The notes beneath the pieces were generated by a model, which worked only from the letters and a program-made list of their open reading frames with translations, was not told the DNA's origin and did no database searches. Of a stretch of 20,468 nucleotides of DNA, positions 7,781-13,992 are shown piece by piece. Where the stretch lies: contig JAZPXM010000122.1 of the NCBI GenBank assembly GCA_045543675.1, positions 1 to 20,468 of the forward strand, read 5' to 3'. Each line of letters begins with the position of its first letter. Position 1 is the first letter of the stretch. A program made the translations under genes and the position numbers. The DNA comes from URNF01 sp045543675. Lineage in GTDB: Bacteria > Bacillota > Clostridia > Oscillospirales > Acutalibacteraceae.

Positions 7781-8224
7781 TTATTGCTGTCCCCGATTGC
7801 CTTTTTTGGGAAAACCGCCGTGTTTACTGTCCAGCGAACGTTTTAAATCGGACATTTTCTCGTCACTGGTCTGTTTAAACTGCGACATCATATCTTCGAA
7901 ACTGGAAGCACTGCTCTTTTGAGATTTCCATTCGAATTCACCGGGTCTACCGGGAGATACCGCAGGTTGACGCGGTGCACGCGGAGCGGGCGGTGCCGCT
8001 TTTTTAATCGAAAGACTGATCTTTCCGTCTTCTGCGATACCCAGCACTTTAACCTTTACCGTTTGTCCTTCCGTGATAAAATCACGCACTTCTTTAACGT
8101 AGGTCGATGCGACTTCGGAGATATGTACCATACCGGTCTTACCGTCTCCTAAATCTACAAAAGCACCAAATTTCGTAATACCTGTGACTTTCCCCTCAAG
8201 TATTGCTCCAACTTCCACCTGCAT
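7781..8224 (-). CDS. yabR: S1 domain RNA-binding protein, YabR type
   Basis: A 147-residue protein. An S1 RNA-binding domain fills residues 1-75: VGAILEGKVTGITKFGAFVDL, then TGMVHISEVA and DGKISLSIKKA. A Pro/Ala-rich linker and a charged Ser/Lys/Gln tail follow, ending in basic KKGNRGQQ. Bacillus YabR, the gene after divIC, has the same domain order, and the position here is the same, so the assignment is well supported; its RNA target is not known to me. The GGAGG site (8238-8242) is 13 bases from the ATG, unusually far, but an in-frame TAA lies in between, so no earlier start is possible. Last gene of the mazG-yabR cluster. Confidence 0.88.
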   Translation of the reverse strand: MQVEVGAILEGKVTGITKFGAFVDLGDGKTGMVHISEVASTYVKEVRDFITEGQTVKVKVLGIAEDGKISLSIKKAAPPAPRAPRQPAVSPGRPGEFEWKSQKSSASSFEDMMSQFKQTSDEKMSDLKRSLDSKHGGFPKKGNRGQQ

Positions 8225-8245
8225 ATACGCTTAATATCCTCCCAA

Positions 8246-8530
8246 TCAGTTTTCCGGAACGACCTGATAAATTTGTTCGCCCGGCAAAGAATACCCCTGA
8301 TCACGGGCTTCCTCTTCGAGATAAATTTCTGAGTTATCTGCTTTCTCTTGCAAGGATTCGTTAAGCAGTTCCTGCCGCTGAATTTCCGCCTCTAATGCGT
8401 TAAGAACTTCCCGCTTATCACGCAACTGCATACACAGAGAAAAAACAGTTGCAATAACATATATTGCCGCAGCAGCACACGCAATACGCAAAAGAATATT
8501 CTTTTTCTTTTCTTTACGTTTCGTCTGCAT
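8246..8530 (-). CDS. divIC: Septum formation initiator DivIC (FtsB-like)
   Basis: A 94-residue bitopic division protein of the DivIC/FtsB family, which works with FtsL and DivIB at the divisome. A basic cytosolic N-terminus (QTKRKEKKK) leads to one membrane helix (about 12-33), a coiled coil (about 36-66, LNALEAEIQRQELLNESLQEK) and the family's end motif EEEARDQGYSLPGEQIYQVV. The start is ATG 8530, 10 bases after AAAGGAGG; the GTG at 8536 is too close and the GTG at 8551 overlaps the site. It lies between yabQ and yabR, as in Bacillus subtilis, and has its own likely promoter. Confidence 0.92.
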   Translation of the reverse strand: MQTKRKEKKKNILLRIACAAAAIYVIATVFSLCMQLRDKREVLNALEAEIQRQELLNESLQEKADNSEIYLEEEARDQGYSLPGEQIYQVVPEN

Positions 8531-8577
8531 ATGCACGAATCCTCCTTTCACAAGAAATCACAGTACTACACATAATT

Positions 8578-8607
8578 ACTATACTATACTATATAGAGAA
8601 ATTTCAA
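8578..8607 (-). promoter_or_regulatory. Candidate sigma-A promoter of divIC
   Basis: On the minus strand, TTGAAA (8607-8602) overlaps the yabQ stop; an 18-bp spacer leads to TATAGT (8583-8578). The spacer carries two more overlapping TATAGT copies, making a tandem TATAG repeat, but those are too close to the -35. A vegetative promoter here makes sense, because divIC and yabR are needed in growing cells when the upstream yabPQ pair is not. Confidence 0.6.
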
Positions 8608-9074
8608 GACTTTTTCGAAAAAAATATTGACTTTTTTTGTGTTTTTTTGCTTTTGAGATGCTTTTTTGTCCATACCGTTTCCAAGTATTTCTTTTTTGCC
8701 CGAGCCAAGCCGAAAATCGGCATAAATATCTTCCGACCCACCCATTTAAGGAATCCTTCCATTATCGTGCAGATTCTCGCCATAACCTTATGTAATACAT
8801 TGCCAAGGCTGCCACGAAAAATCCAAAAACCAATTACTTCCCCGAAAAACAGATAAGGATACAAGTTGCCGTCAGCCAGTCCCAAAAAAGCAAAAAACGT
8901 GACCAAAGCGGAGGACAAGCAAAAAAATACATCTTGAAAAATGCAAGTCATTTTTGACGGCGGCGACATAACGCGTACCGTCCGAAATAACTCATAATAC
9001 AACCCCAGTAAGAAGCCCAACCCACAAGCGCAAACAAATTCTACCGCTTGTTTTCCTAACGACACCCCCGGCAT
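8604..9074 (-). CDS. yabQ: Spore cortex biosynthesis protein YabQ
   Basis: A 156-residue membrane protein. Hydrophobic segments at about 9-29, 42-66 and 70-88 match the YabQ family, as does LLGLYYELFRTVR near the start. In Bacillus, YabQ sits in the outer forespore membrane and is needed for cortex formation. The start is ATG 9074, overlapping the yabP stop by one base (TGATG), so the two are translationally coupled; an in-frame TTG at 9077 is the only nearby alternative. The C-terminal 30 residues are very lysine-rich (RAKKKYLE, KKHLKSKKTQKK) and coded by long A-runs, which could be prone to indels. Assignment rests on both sequence and place. Confidence 0.9.
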   Translation of the reverse strand: MPGVSLGKQAVEFVCACGLGFLLGLYYELFRTVRVMSPPSKMTCIFQDVFFCLSSALVTFFAFLGLADGNLYPYLFFGEVIGFWIFRGSLGNVLHKVMARICTIMEGFLKWVGRKIFMPIFGLARAKKKYLETVWTKKHLKSKKTQKKSIFFSKKS

Positions 9075-9349
9075 CAACGGAACATTCTCCCCAATTTTCC
9101 GCGGCGGGTCAAGCGCTCGTGGTATTGTATACTATTCACTTTGCCCGTCAGATGCAAATCGCCGGTTTCCAACTGTAAAACCGCAATATGCAATGCCGTA
9201 CCCATAACCGTTAAATCCCCCGCCGTTGTAACCAGTTCTACTGTCTCTTCATCGAAGCATTTTACGTCGGTAACACCCGTCAAATGTACCGTTTCTCGGT
9301 TTTCCATCGTCAAACGATGCGGCAATGTCGTTTCATTCCAATCTTCCAT
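9074..9349 (-). CDS. yabP: Sporulation protein YabP
   Basis: A 91-residue protein of the YabP/YqfC family: PHRLTMENRETVHLTGVTDVKCFDEETVELVTTAG, then a beta-rich core and a basic end (RRGKLGRMFR). In Bacillus, yabP is transcribed in the mother cell by sigma-E together with yabQ; its biochemical role is not known to me. The start is ATG 9349, 8 bases after AAAGGGAG (9358-9365). The GTG at 9358 overlaps that site, and the ATG at 9354 is out of frame. It heads the yabP-yabQ pair behind a sigma-E-like promoter and shares the TGATG junction with yabQ. Confidence 0.92.
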   Translation of the reverse strand: MEDWNETTLPHRLTMENRETVHLTGVTDVKCFDEETVELVTTAGDLTVMGTALHIAVLQLETGDLHLTGKVNSIQYHERLTRRGKLGRMFR

Positions 9350-9369
9350 AGCATTCACTCCCTTTGGAA

Positions 9370-9398
9370 ATTATATGCTAAAAATAAGATAAATATGA
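9370..9398 (-). promoter_or_regulatory. Candidate sigma-E (mother-cell) promoter of yabP-yabQ
   Basis: On the minus strand, TCATATT (9398-9392), a 14-bp spacer and CATATAAT (9377-9370). The Bacillus sigma-E consensus is KMATATT, 14-15 bp, CATACAHT, so the -35 is a full match and the -10 has one mismatch. Transcription would start near 9363, leaving a very short leader that just keeps the ribosome binding site. The predicted control agrees with the known sigma-E control of yabPQ. Confidence 0.75.
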
Positions 9399-9424
9399 AA
9401 GACCTCTCCGCAAGGAAAGGTCTT
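9399..9424 (-). terminator. Candidate terminator after rqcP
   Basis: AAGACCT...AGGTCTT with an inner TCC/GGA and a 4-base loop (9410-9413). In the minus-strand RNA the one internal mismatch becomes U-G, so an 11-bp stem forms. It overlaps the rqcP stop codon and is followed by a U-rich stretch, which is at the same time the sigma-E-like promoter. Confidence 0.65.
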
Positions 9425-9662
9425 AAAGAATTTCATACATATTTGCCGCATCGTTTTTGGCAACGGTTTCTTGCACCGTTACTACCTTGACACGTATTTC
9501 ACGCGCGCCTAACGTCACCGTAATGATATCACCGATTTTTACGTCATACGATGCACGCGCAGGTTTATCATTCACCGCCACTTTACCTGCATCACACGCC
9601 TCGTTTGCAACCGTGCGACGCTTGATAATGCGGGATACTTTCAAAAACTTATCCAGTCTCAT
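9423..9662 (-). CDS. rqcP: S4-domain RNA-binding protein RqcP (YabO)
   Basis: A 79-residue protein that is nearly all S4 domain: MRLDKFLKVSRIIKRRTVANE, then CDAGKVAVNDKPARASYDVKIGD. It matches Bacillus YabO, renamed RqcP, which binds stalled 50S-peptidyl-tRNA complexes and helps RqcH add alanine tails; the Hsp15 proteins are relatives. The start is ATG 9662, behind AAGGGGTG, and gives the usual MRLDKF beginning; the frame is open upstream, but that part encodes the hup terminator hairpin. There is no room for a promoter after that hairpin, so expression probably depends on read-through from mazG-hup. Confidence 0.92.
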   Translation of the reverse strand: MRLDKFLKVSRIIKRRTVANEACDAGKVAVNDKPARASYDVKIGDIITVTLGAREIRVKVVTVQETVAKNDAANMYEIL

Positions 9663-9683
9663 CGTTACACCCCTTATCTCAAG

Positions 9684-9709
9684 AAAAAAGCCGCCCGCGG
9701 GCGGCTTTT
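9684..9709 (-). terminator. Intrinsic terminator after hup
   Basis: The 16-base palindrome GCCGCCCGCGGGCGGC (9690-9705) is followed on the minus strand by T6. It begins 15 bases after the hup stop. It probably limits read-through from the highly expressed hup gene into rqcP. Confidence 0.92.
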
Positions 9710-9724
9710 CCACTTGAAATCAAC

Positions 9725-10000
9725 TTATTTCGCAACAGCGTCTTTGAAAGCTTTACCAGCTTTGAACACCGGCTGCTTGGAAGCAGCAATTTTGATTTCA
9801 GCGCCGGTCTGCGGGTTACGGCCGGTACGAGCAGCGCGTTCGCGCACTTCGAAAGTACCAAAGCCAACCAACTGAACCTTATCGCCGGCGGCAACAGCCG
9901 CTTCGATAGCGCCGAATACGGCAGCAACCGCTTTCTCTGCATCTTTTTTGGACAGCGCCGCTTTTTCAGCAACTGCCGCAACGAGTTCTACTTTGTTCAT
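9725..10000 (-). CDS. hup: DNA-binding protein HU
   Basis: A 91-residue histone-like protein that binds and bends DNA as a dimer. It has the full HU pattern: MNKVELVAAVAEKAALSKKDAEKAV, then VQLVGFGTFEVRERAARTGRNPQTG (the flexible arm with its intercalating proline) and FKAGKAFKDAV. GGAGGT lies 9 bases before the ATG. It sits between mazG and rqcP, a known variation of this cluster in Clostridia. Its codons look more biased than those of its neighbours (GCA/GCG and AAA/AAG repeat heavily), as expected for an abundant protein. A strong terminator follows; I could not find a convincing separate promoter in the 58-bp gap upstream. Confidence 0.98.
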   Translation of the reverse strand: MNKVELVAAVAEKAALSKKDAEKAVAAVFGAIEAAVAAGDKVQLVGFGTFEVRERAARTGRNPQTGAEIKIAASKQPVFKAGKAFKDAVAK

Positions 10001-10027
10001 TTCTCTTTACCTCCAAATTTTTTATAT

Positions 10028-10045
10028 AAAGCAGTAAACTGCTTT
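10028..10045. other. Small hairpin between mazG and hup
   Basis: AAAGCAG and CTGCTTT form a 7-bp stem around a 4-base loop. Followed on the minus strand by ATATAAA, it is too weak to be called a terminator of mazG; the T6 run follows it only on the plus strand, where nothing is transcribed toward it. It may shape the hup leader. Confidence 0.35.
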
Positions 10046-10058
10046 TTTACTAAGTTAT

Positions 10059-10850
10059 TTACGGGTTTGTCTGCTCCCACAGCAACTGCCATTGTTCGGG
10101 TGAAACATTCGCAATATCGCCGCCCGTTTCTTGTATCAACCGTTCCATCGCTGAAAAATGGTCAATAAAACGATTTGCCGACAAAGACAACTGCTCTTCA
10201 GGATCCACGTGCACCGTACGCGAAAGCGCCACGGCAGAAAACAACATATCTCCAAGTGCGGCATCCACATCTTCGCCGTCGACTACACACTGTTTTAACA
10301 AAGCAACCTGCTCTTCTAACTTGCACACTGCATCCAAAGGAACTGATGCCGTTTCAAAACCAACGCGCCGCGCTCTGCCGAGCACCTTTCCTGCGCGCAT
10401 CAAAGCGGGCAAAGAATGCGGCACACCGTCTAACAGTTGCGTCTGCGTCTTTCCCTTTTTTGTTTGCCGTTTAATGGCATCCCAGTTTTTAAGGGCTTGT
10501 CCCGCATCGGCGGCATCCACATTCCCGAACACATGGGGATGGCGCATCACTAATTTTTGACACAGTGTATCTACAACATCACGGAACGTAAAACCGTTTT
10601 TTTCTTCTTCGATACAAGCGTGAAAAACGACCTGCAATAAGACATCGCCGAGTTCTTCCTGCAAGCCGTCAAGGTCTTCACGATCAATCGCCTCGATTGC
10701 TTCGTGAGTTTCTTCCAAAAAATCCCCACGAATAGAACGGTGTGTCTGTTCCCTATCCCATGGACAGCCATCAGGCGAACGCAGTAACCGCATTATCTCT
10801 AACAAGTCCTGCATATCGTATCGATCTTTATGAACAAAATTTACTGCCAT
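10059..10850 (-). CDS. mazG: Nucleoside triphosphate pyrophosphohydrolase MazG
   Basis: A 263-residue enzyme with two MazG repeats that hydrolyses (d)NTPs to the monophosphate and pyrophosphate, clearing abnormal nucleotides. Repeat 1 carries GCPWDREQTH (28-37) and the Mg-binding pattern EETHE (46-50) with EELGD (65-69). Repeat 2, from about residue 165, is more diverged, with DAALGD in place of EELGD. The length equals that of E. coli MazG (263), so the N-terminal methylase domain of Bacillus YabN is absent. The start is ATG 10850; an AGGA is 13 bases upstream, a weak site, and GTG 10862 is even less well placed. It opens the cluster and has a strong promoter. Confidence 0.94.
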   Translation of the reverse strand: MAVNFVHKDRYDMQDLLEIMRLLRSPDGCPWDREQTHRSIRGDFLEETHEAIEAIDREDLDGLQEELGDVLLQVVFHACIEEEKNGFTFRDVVDTLCQKLVMRHPHVFGNVDAADAGQALKNWDAIKRQTKKGKTQTQLLDGVPHSLPALMRAGKVLGRARRVGFETASVPLDAVCKLEEQVALLKQCVVDGEDVDAALGDMLFSAVALSRTVHVDPEEQLSLSANRFIDHFSAMERLIQETGGDIANVSPEQWQLLWEQTNP

Positions 10851-10879
10851 TTCCGTTTTCACTTCCTAGCATTACACTT

Positions 10880-10908
10880 ATCATACAGCAATTTCCGGCG
10901 CATTGCAA
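10880..10908 (-). promoter_or_regulatory. Sigma-A promoter of mazG cluster
   Basis: On the minus strand, TTGCAA (10908-10903), exactly 17 bp, then TATGAT (10885-10880). Transcription would start near 10873, about 23 bases before the mazG ATG. It probably drives mazG and hup, with partial read-through to rqcP. Confidence 0.8.
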
Positions 10909-10967
10909 GTGTTTTTTGTGGATAAAATCAAAAATTGTTACCTTTTTTCAACATTTTTAGGTACTTT

Positions 10968-11324
10968 TTAAAGTTTTTCTCCACAATTTTGACAAAAAGC
11001 GGCGTCAGAGCGGTTATTTTTTCCGCAAGAAACACATGTTTTCGTGCGGCGCAAATCATCCATTTTTTCTGCCAAAGCGTCCGCTTTCTCTTCCAATTCA
11101 GCGACATCTGCAAACAATGCTTCTAAAGTTGCGTCACAGTTTTCACCGCTTACATGCGATTCATACACAATACGACCGATCTTTTCCATCTTCATCGCAA
11201 TTGTACGGGAAACTTCCGCCGCCTCAAATTTCAATTTTGTCAAGCTGACCAATTCGCCTGTCTTCTTTCCGGCTGCATCCGCCAGATCTTTTGCTTTACA
11301 AATGACTTCTTCTACCGTTGTCAT
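10968..11324 (-). CDS. Small coiled-coil protein with C-terminal zinc ribbon
   Basis: A 118-residue protein of unknown function. Residues 1-90 are helical and charged (VEEVICKAKDLADAAGKKTGELVSLTKLKFEAAEV, then VAELEEKADALAEKMDDL), probably coiled coil. The end is a zinc ribbon, CVSCGKNNRSDAAFCQNCG, with two CxxC pairs. There is no membrane segment. Similar small zinc-ribbon proteins are common in Clostridia; I know of no assigned role. The start is ATG 11324, 8 bases after AAGGAG (11333-11338), because GTG 11333 overlaps that site. It has its own likely promoter and lies between the recJ-hemZ operon and the mazG cluster, 78 bp and 117 bp away. Confidence 0.85.
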   Translation of the reverse strand: MTTVEEVICKAKDLADAAGKKTGELVSLTKLKFEAAEVSRTIAMKMEKIGRIVYESHVSGENCDATLEALFADVAELEEKADALAEKMDDLRRTKTCVSCGKNNRSDAAFCQNCGEKL

Positions 11325-11353
11325 ACCCGTCACTCCTTAATCATTGTACATAT

Positions 11354-11382
11354 AGTTTACACCATACTATGCAAAAATGCAA
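11354..11382 (-). promoter_or_regulatory. Candidate sigma-A promoter of the zinc-ribbon gene
   Basis: On the minus strand, TTGCAT (11382-11377), 17 bp, then TAAACT (11359-11354). The -10 box is imperfect but the spacing is ideal. It would start transcription near 11347, about 23 bases before the ATG. Confidence 0.5.
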
Positions 11383-11402
11383 CAGTTGCTCGATTGATTG
11401 AT

Positions 11403-12887
11403 TTACGTAATAAGACACGACTCATAGAAGTCATCAACCTGTTTCTTTCTTTCCAACATATCATCAAAACGTGCAATATACTCATACGGGAATTTATAAT
11501 TGAATATACGGGAAAGCTCGTCTTTGTGTGGGTGTTTCAATTTGGTAACAGCTCCCGCACCGCAACCTAAAATGGTGTGTGTTTCGTCCATAATATATAC
11601 ATTATAAAGTCCCTCTTTACCGCGCTTAGCCCATCCTGTATTCTCCTGGTTACTCACCGCACGGCTTTGACGATACAAATAGTACGGCACATAACCGTTT
11701 TGCGGTAATTTTTCACCCGTTAAAGCAATCATTTGTGCCGCTTCCACAGACGGCTTATAATCCGCACGATGTTGCAGCACCAAATTAGATGCTCTTTTCA
11801 GACACAGCGTATGCACCGTTACGCTTTCAGGATCTAACCGCAAAATTTGTTCAAGCGTATCCGTAAATCCCGTCACGGTATCTCCGGGCAATCCCGCTAT
11901 AAGGTCCGTATTGATATTCTGTAATCCAGCGCGACGCGCAACATTATATGCATCATAGAATTCTTCGACGGTATGCCGACGGCCAATACCCGCTAAAATA
12001 TCGTTATGTAACGTCTGCGGATTAATGCTGATACGGTCAATACCCGCCGCCGCAATGGCACGCATTTTTTCTGCGGTCACCGTATCGGGTCTCCCTGCTT
12101 CCACCGTATATTCGCGCAGATGGGACAAATCAAAGTGCTGTTCAATAATACGGAATAAGAAAGCAAGCTGTTCCGCTGAAAGGGTGGTCGGCGTACCGCC
12201 GCCAAAGTATATCGTTTCCACCCGCAAACCACGGGCCCGTGCCAAATCTCCGGTATACGCCAATTCTTCCGCTAATTTTTCCACGTAGGCGGGTATAAGT
12301 TTTGCCGCTTGTGTCACGGTTTGAGACACAAACGAACAATAATCACATCTCGTCGGACAAAACGGTATAGAGACATATACACTGCAAGAATCAGGACGGG
12401 ATAAAGACAAAATTTCGTTTTCCGCATATAAAACTTCCTGCAAACGGGCAAGTTTCGGTTCACTTACCAACAATTTATCTCGGAAATGCGCCACCGCCGC
12501 ATCTAAACCGTGTTCCTTTGTCAGCCGTCTCAGCAGTTTTACAGGTCGCACACCCGTCACTAGACCCCAATCTTGCTCAATGCCCAGTAAATCGGAAAGC
12601 AAGTGATATAACAAAGTGGTCATTTCCAATTCGCAGCTTGTATCATAATGCGGTACATCATTCAACAATTCGCTGTGTAAAACACGGTCCACATCATCCC
12701 AGCGTAAGCGTACCGAAATATGTGTTGTATCGTTGCGTTGTTCTCTTTCGGCGGTTACGACAAGTCCATTATACTCCCCCGTATCTGTTGTATCGTGCAG
12801 AGTAATAATTCTTTCTTGCGGTAAAAACAGACGGCAGATATTTTCCATTTCAAAATGAAAATCGTTGCCGTTTAAAAGTAAATACAT
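11403..12887 (-). CDS. hemZ: HemZ-type radical-SAM coproporphyrinogen dehydrogenase family protein
   Basis: A 494-residue radical-SAM protein of the HemZ branch of the HemN/HemW family. An N-terminal domain with the family motif GLVTGVRPVKL (108-118) comes first; the cluster motif CPTRCDYCSF gives C177, C181 and C184. ETIYFGGGTPTTLSAEQL, TVEAGRPDTVT and the ISINPQTLHN block follow. HemZ was named as an oxygen-independent coproporphyrinogen oxidase; some relatives are haem chaperones (HemW), so the reaction here is unproven, and no other haem gene is nearby. The start is ATG 12887, 6 bases after AGGAGA, which itself contains the stop of the upstream hydrolase. The frame stays open for another 69 codons into that gene but is not coding there. 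Last gene of the recJ operon. Confidence 0.9.
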   Translation of the reverse strand: MYLLLNGNDFHFEMENICRLFLPQERIITLHDTTDTGEYNGLVVTAEREQRNDTTHISVRLRWDDVDRVLHSELLNDVPHYDTSCELEMTTLLYHLLSDLLGIEQDWGLVTGVRPVKLLRRLTKEHGLDAAVAHFRDKLLVSEPKLARLQEVLYAENEILSLSRPDSCSVYVSIPFCPTRCDYCSFVSQTVTQAAKLIPAYVEKLAEELAYTGDLARARGLRVETIYFGGGTPTTLSAEQLAFLFRIIEQHFDLSHLREYTVEAGRPDTVTAEKMRAIAAAGIDRISINPQTLHNDILAGIGRRHTVEEFYDAYNVARRAGLQNINTDLIAGLPGDTVTGFTDTLEQILRLDPESVTVHTLCLKRASNLVLQHRADYKPSVEAAQMIALTGEKLPQNGYVPYYLYRQSRAVSNQENTGWAKRGKEGLYNVYIMDETHTILGCGAGAVTKLKHPHKDELSRIFNYKFPYEYIARFDDMLERKKQVDDFYESCLIT

Positions 12888-12897
12888 ACGATTTCTC

Positions 12898-13512
12898 CTA
12901 TTGCATATAGGGATTTTGCTGTTTTTCGGTTTGCAAATCGGTAGCAGGGCCGTGACCGGGATAGACTGTAAAATTCCCCGACAAATGTGCCAATCTTTCC
13001 AGAGATGCCTGCATAGCGCGCATATCCCCTGTCGGGAAATCGGTGCGACCGATAGAACACTGAAAGAGTGTATCCCCCGAGAACAACATATCACCGACCA
13101 AATAACAACAACTGCCGGACGTATGACCCGGTGTATGCAATACCGTCACCGTTTCACTGCCAAATACAAACGTGTCCCTGTCATCATAATACACATCCGC
13201 CGTAAGAGACACCGCATGGTCGGTAAAATGACCGCTTAAATTGAGCATCGGGTCGGCAAGCAACGTCTGTTCACATCTGCAAGCAATAACAGGGCAAGAA
13301 AAGGTCTCTTTCAACGGTTTAACCGCTTCCACATGGTCAAAATGTCCATGTGTTAACCATATCGCCTTTACAGAAAGATTTTGGCTTTTTACAAACCGTA
13401 CAATACGTTCCGCTTCGTCTCCGGGGTCGATAATCACCGCTGTGTTATCCGCCGCAGACAGAATATAACAATTGGTCTGCAACATACCCACGGGAAGAAC
13501 GTTTACCTGCAT
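12898..13512 (-). CDS. MBL-fold metallo-hydrolase (glyoxalase II-like)
   Basis: A 204-residue metallo-beta-lactamase-fold enzyme. The metal motif THGHFDH is at 54-60; further ligands are in HTPGHTSGS, FSGDTLF and YPGHGP, and IGRTDFPTGD is typical of the short glyoxalase II-like group (as in Bacillus YqgX). Such proteins hydrolyse thioesters such as hydroxyacylglutathione, but the true substrate in Clostridia is unknown. The start is ATG 13512, behind GGGGAG, only 2 bases after the dtd stop; an ATG at 13533 has no suitable site. The order rel-dtd-MBL-hemZ recurs in Clostridia, which suggests a shared housekeeping role rather than a special pathway. Confidence 0.9.
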   Translation of the reverse strand: MQVNVLPVGMLQTNCYILSAADNTAVIIDPGDEAERIVRFVKSQNLSVKAIWLTHGHFDHVEAVKPLKETFSCPVIACRCEQTLLADPMLNLSGHFTDHAVSLTADVYYDDRDTFVFGSETVTVLHTPGHTSGSCCYLVGDMLFSGDTLFQCSIGRTDFPTGDMRAMQASLERLAHLSGNFTVYPGHGPATDLQTEKQQNPYMQ

Positions 13513-13514
13513 AG

Positions 13515-13973
13515 TCAGCTCCCCTTTTTCCAAATATCCGTATCCATAATAATGGTTACAGGACCGTCATTGACGAGAGACACCTGCATATCTGCACCAA
13601 ACTCTCCCGTTTCCACGGGGACGCCCGTTTTGCGTAAAGCATCACAGAAATAGTCAAACAGCGGAGAAGCGTGTTCCTTTTTCGCCGCGCCGAAAAAATC
13701 GGGGCGTCTGCCATGAGAAATATCTGCACACAACGTAAACTGTGATACCGCCAAAACGCTGCCACCGACATCTAACAAAGACAGATTCATCTTTTCGTTT
13801 TCGTCTTCAAACACGCGCATTTCGGACACTTTTTTTGCAAGTATATCCGCTTCACGTTGTGTATCTGTCGGGACAATGCCAACCAACAGCATACACCCTT
13901 TTTGTATCTCCCCTATGGTTTTTCCGTCAACGGTGACTGCCGCGCGGTTCACCCTTTGAAAAATTGCTTTCAT
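13515..13973 (-). CDS. dtd: D-aminoacyl-tRNA deacylase
   Basis: A 152-residue enzyme that frees tRNA from wrongly attached D-amino acids (and glycine from tRNA-Ala), a proofreading step. Both active-site motifs are intact: SQFTL at 77-81 and NDGPVT at 135-140, where the Gly-Pro pair enforces chirality. It starts MKAIFQRVNRAAVTVDG, as the family does, at ATG 13973, 6 bases after AAGGAA. It begins 19 bases after the rel stop and ends 2 bases before the MBL gene, so it is co-transcribed with both. Confidence 0.97.
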   Translation of the reverse strand: MKAIFQRVNRAAVTVDGKTIGEIQKGCMLLVGIVPTDTQREADILAKKVSEMRVFEDENEKMNLSLLDVGGSVLAVSQFTLCADISHGRRPDFFGAAKKEHASPLFDYFCDALRKTGVPVETGEFGADMQVSLVNDGPVTIIMDTDIWKKGS

Positions 13974-13992
13974 ATTGTGTTCCTTCACCAAA

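Noticed and set aside
9679..9981. Lys/Leu-rich 100-codon frame overlapping hup on the same strand
   Set aside because: It is the shifted frame of hup and runs into the terminator hairpin.
10930..10958. A/T-rich imperfect hairpin after the zinc-ribbon gene
   Set aside because: Nearly all A-T pairs with a bulge and a large loop; too weak to call a terminator.
11375..11392. Short GCAA-TTGC hairpin with T-run after hemZ
   Set aside because: A stem of four pairs is too short for a terminator; the bases are better explained as the -35 of the next promoter.
12888..13094. 69-codon N-terminal extension of HemZ
   Set aside because: It lies inside the MBL hydrolase gene in another frame; a good ribosome binding site precedes ATG 12887.
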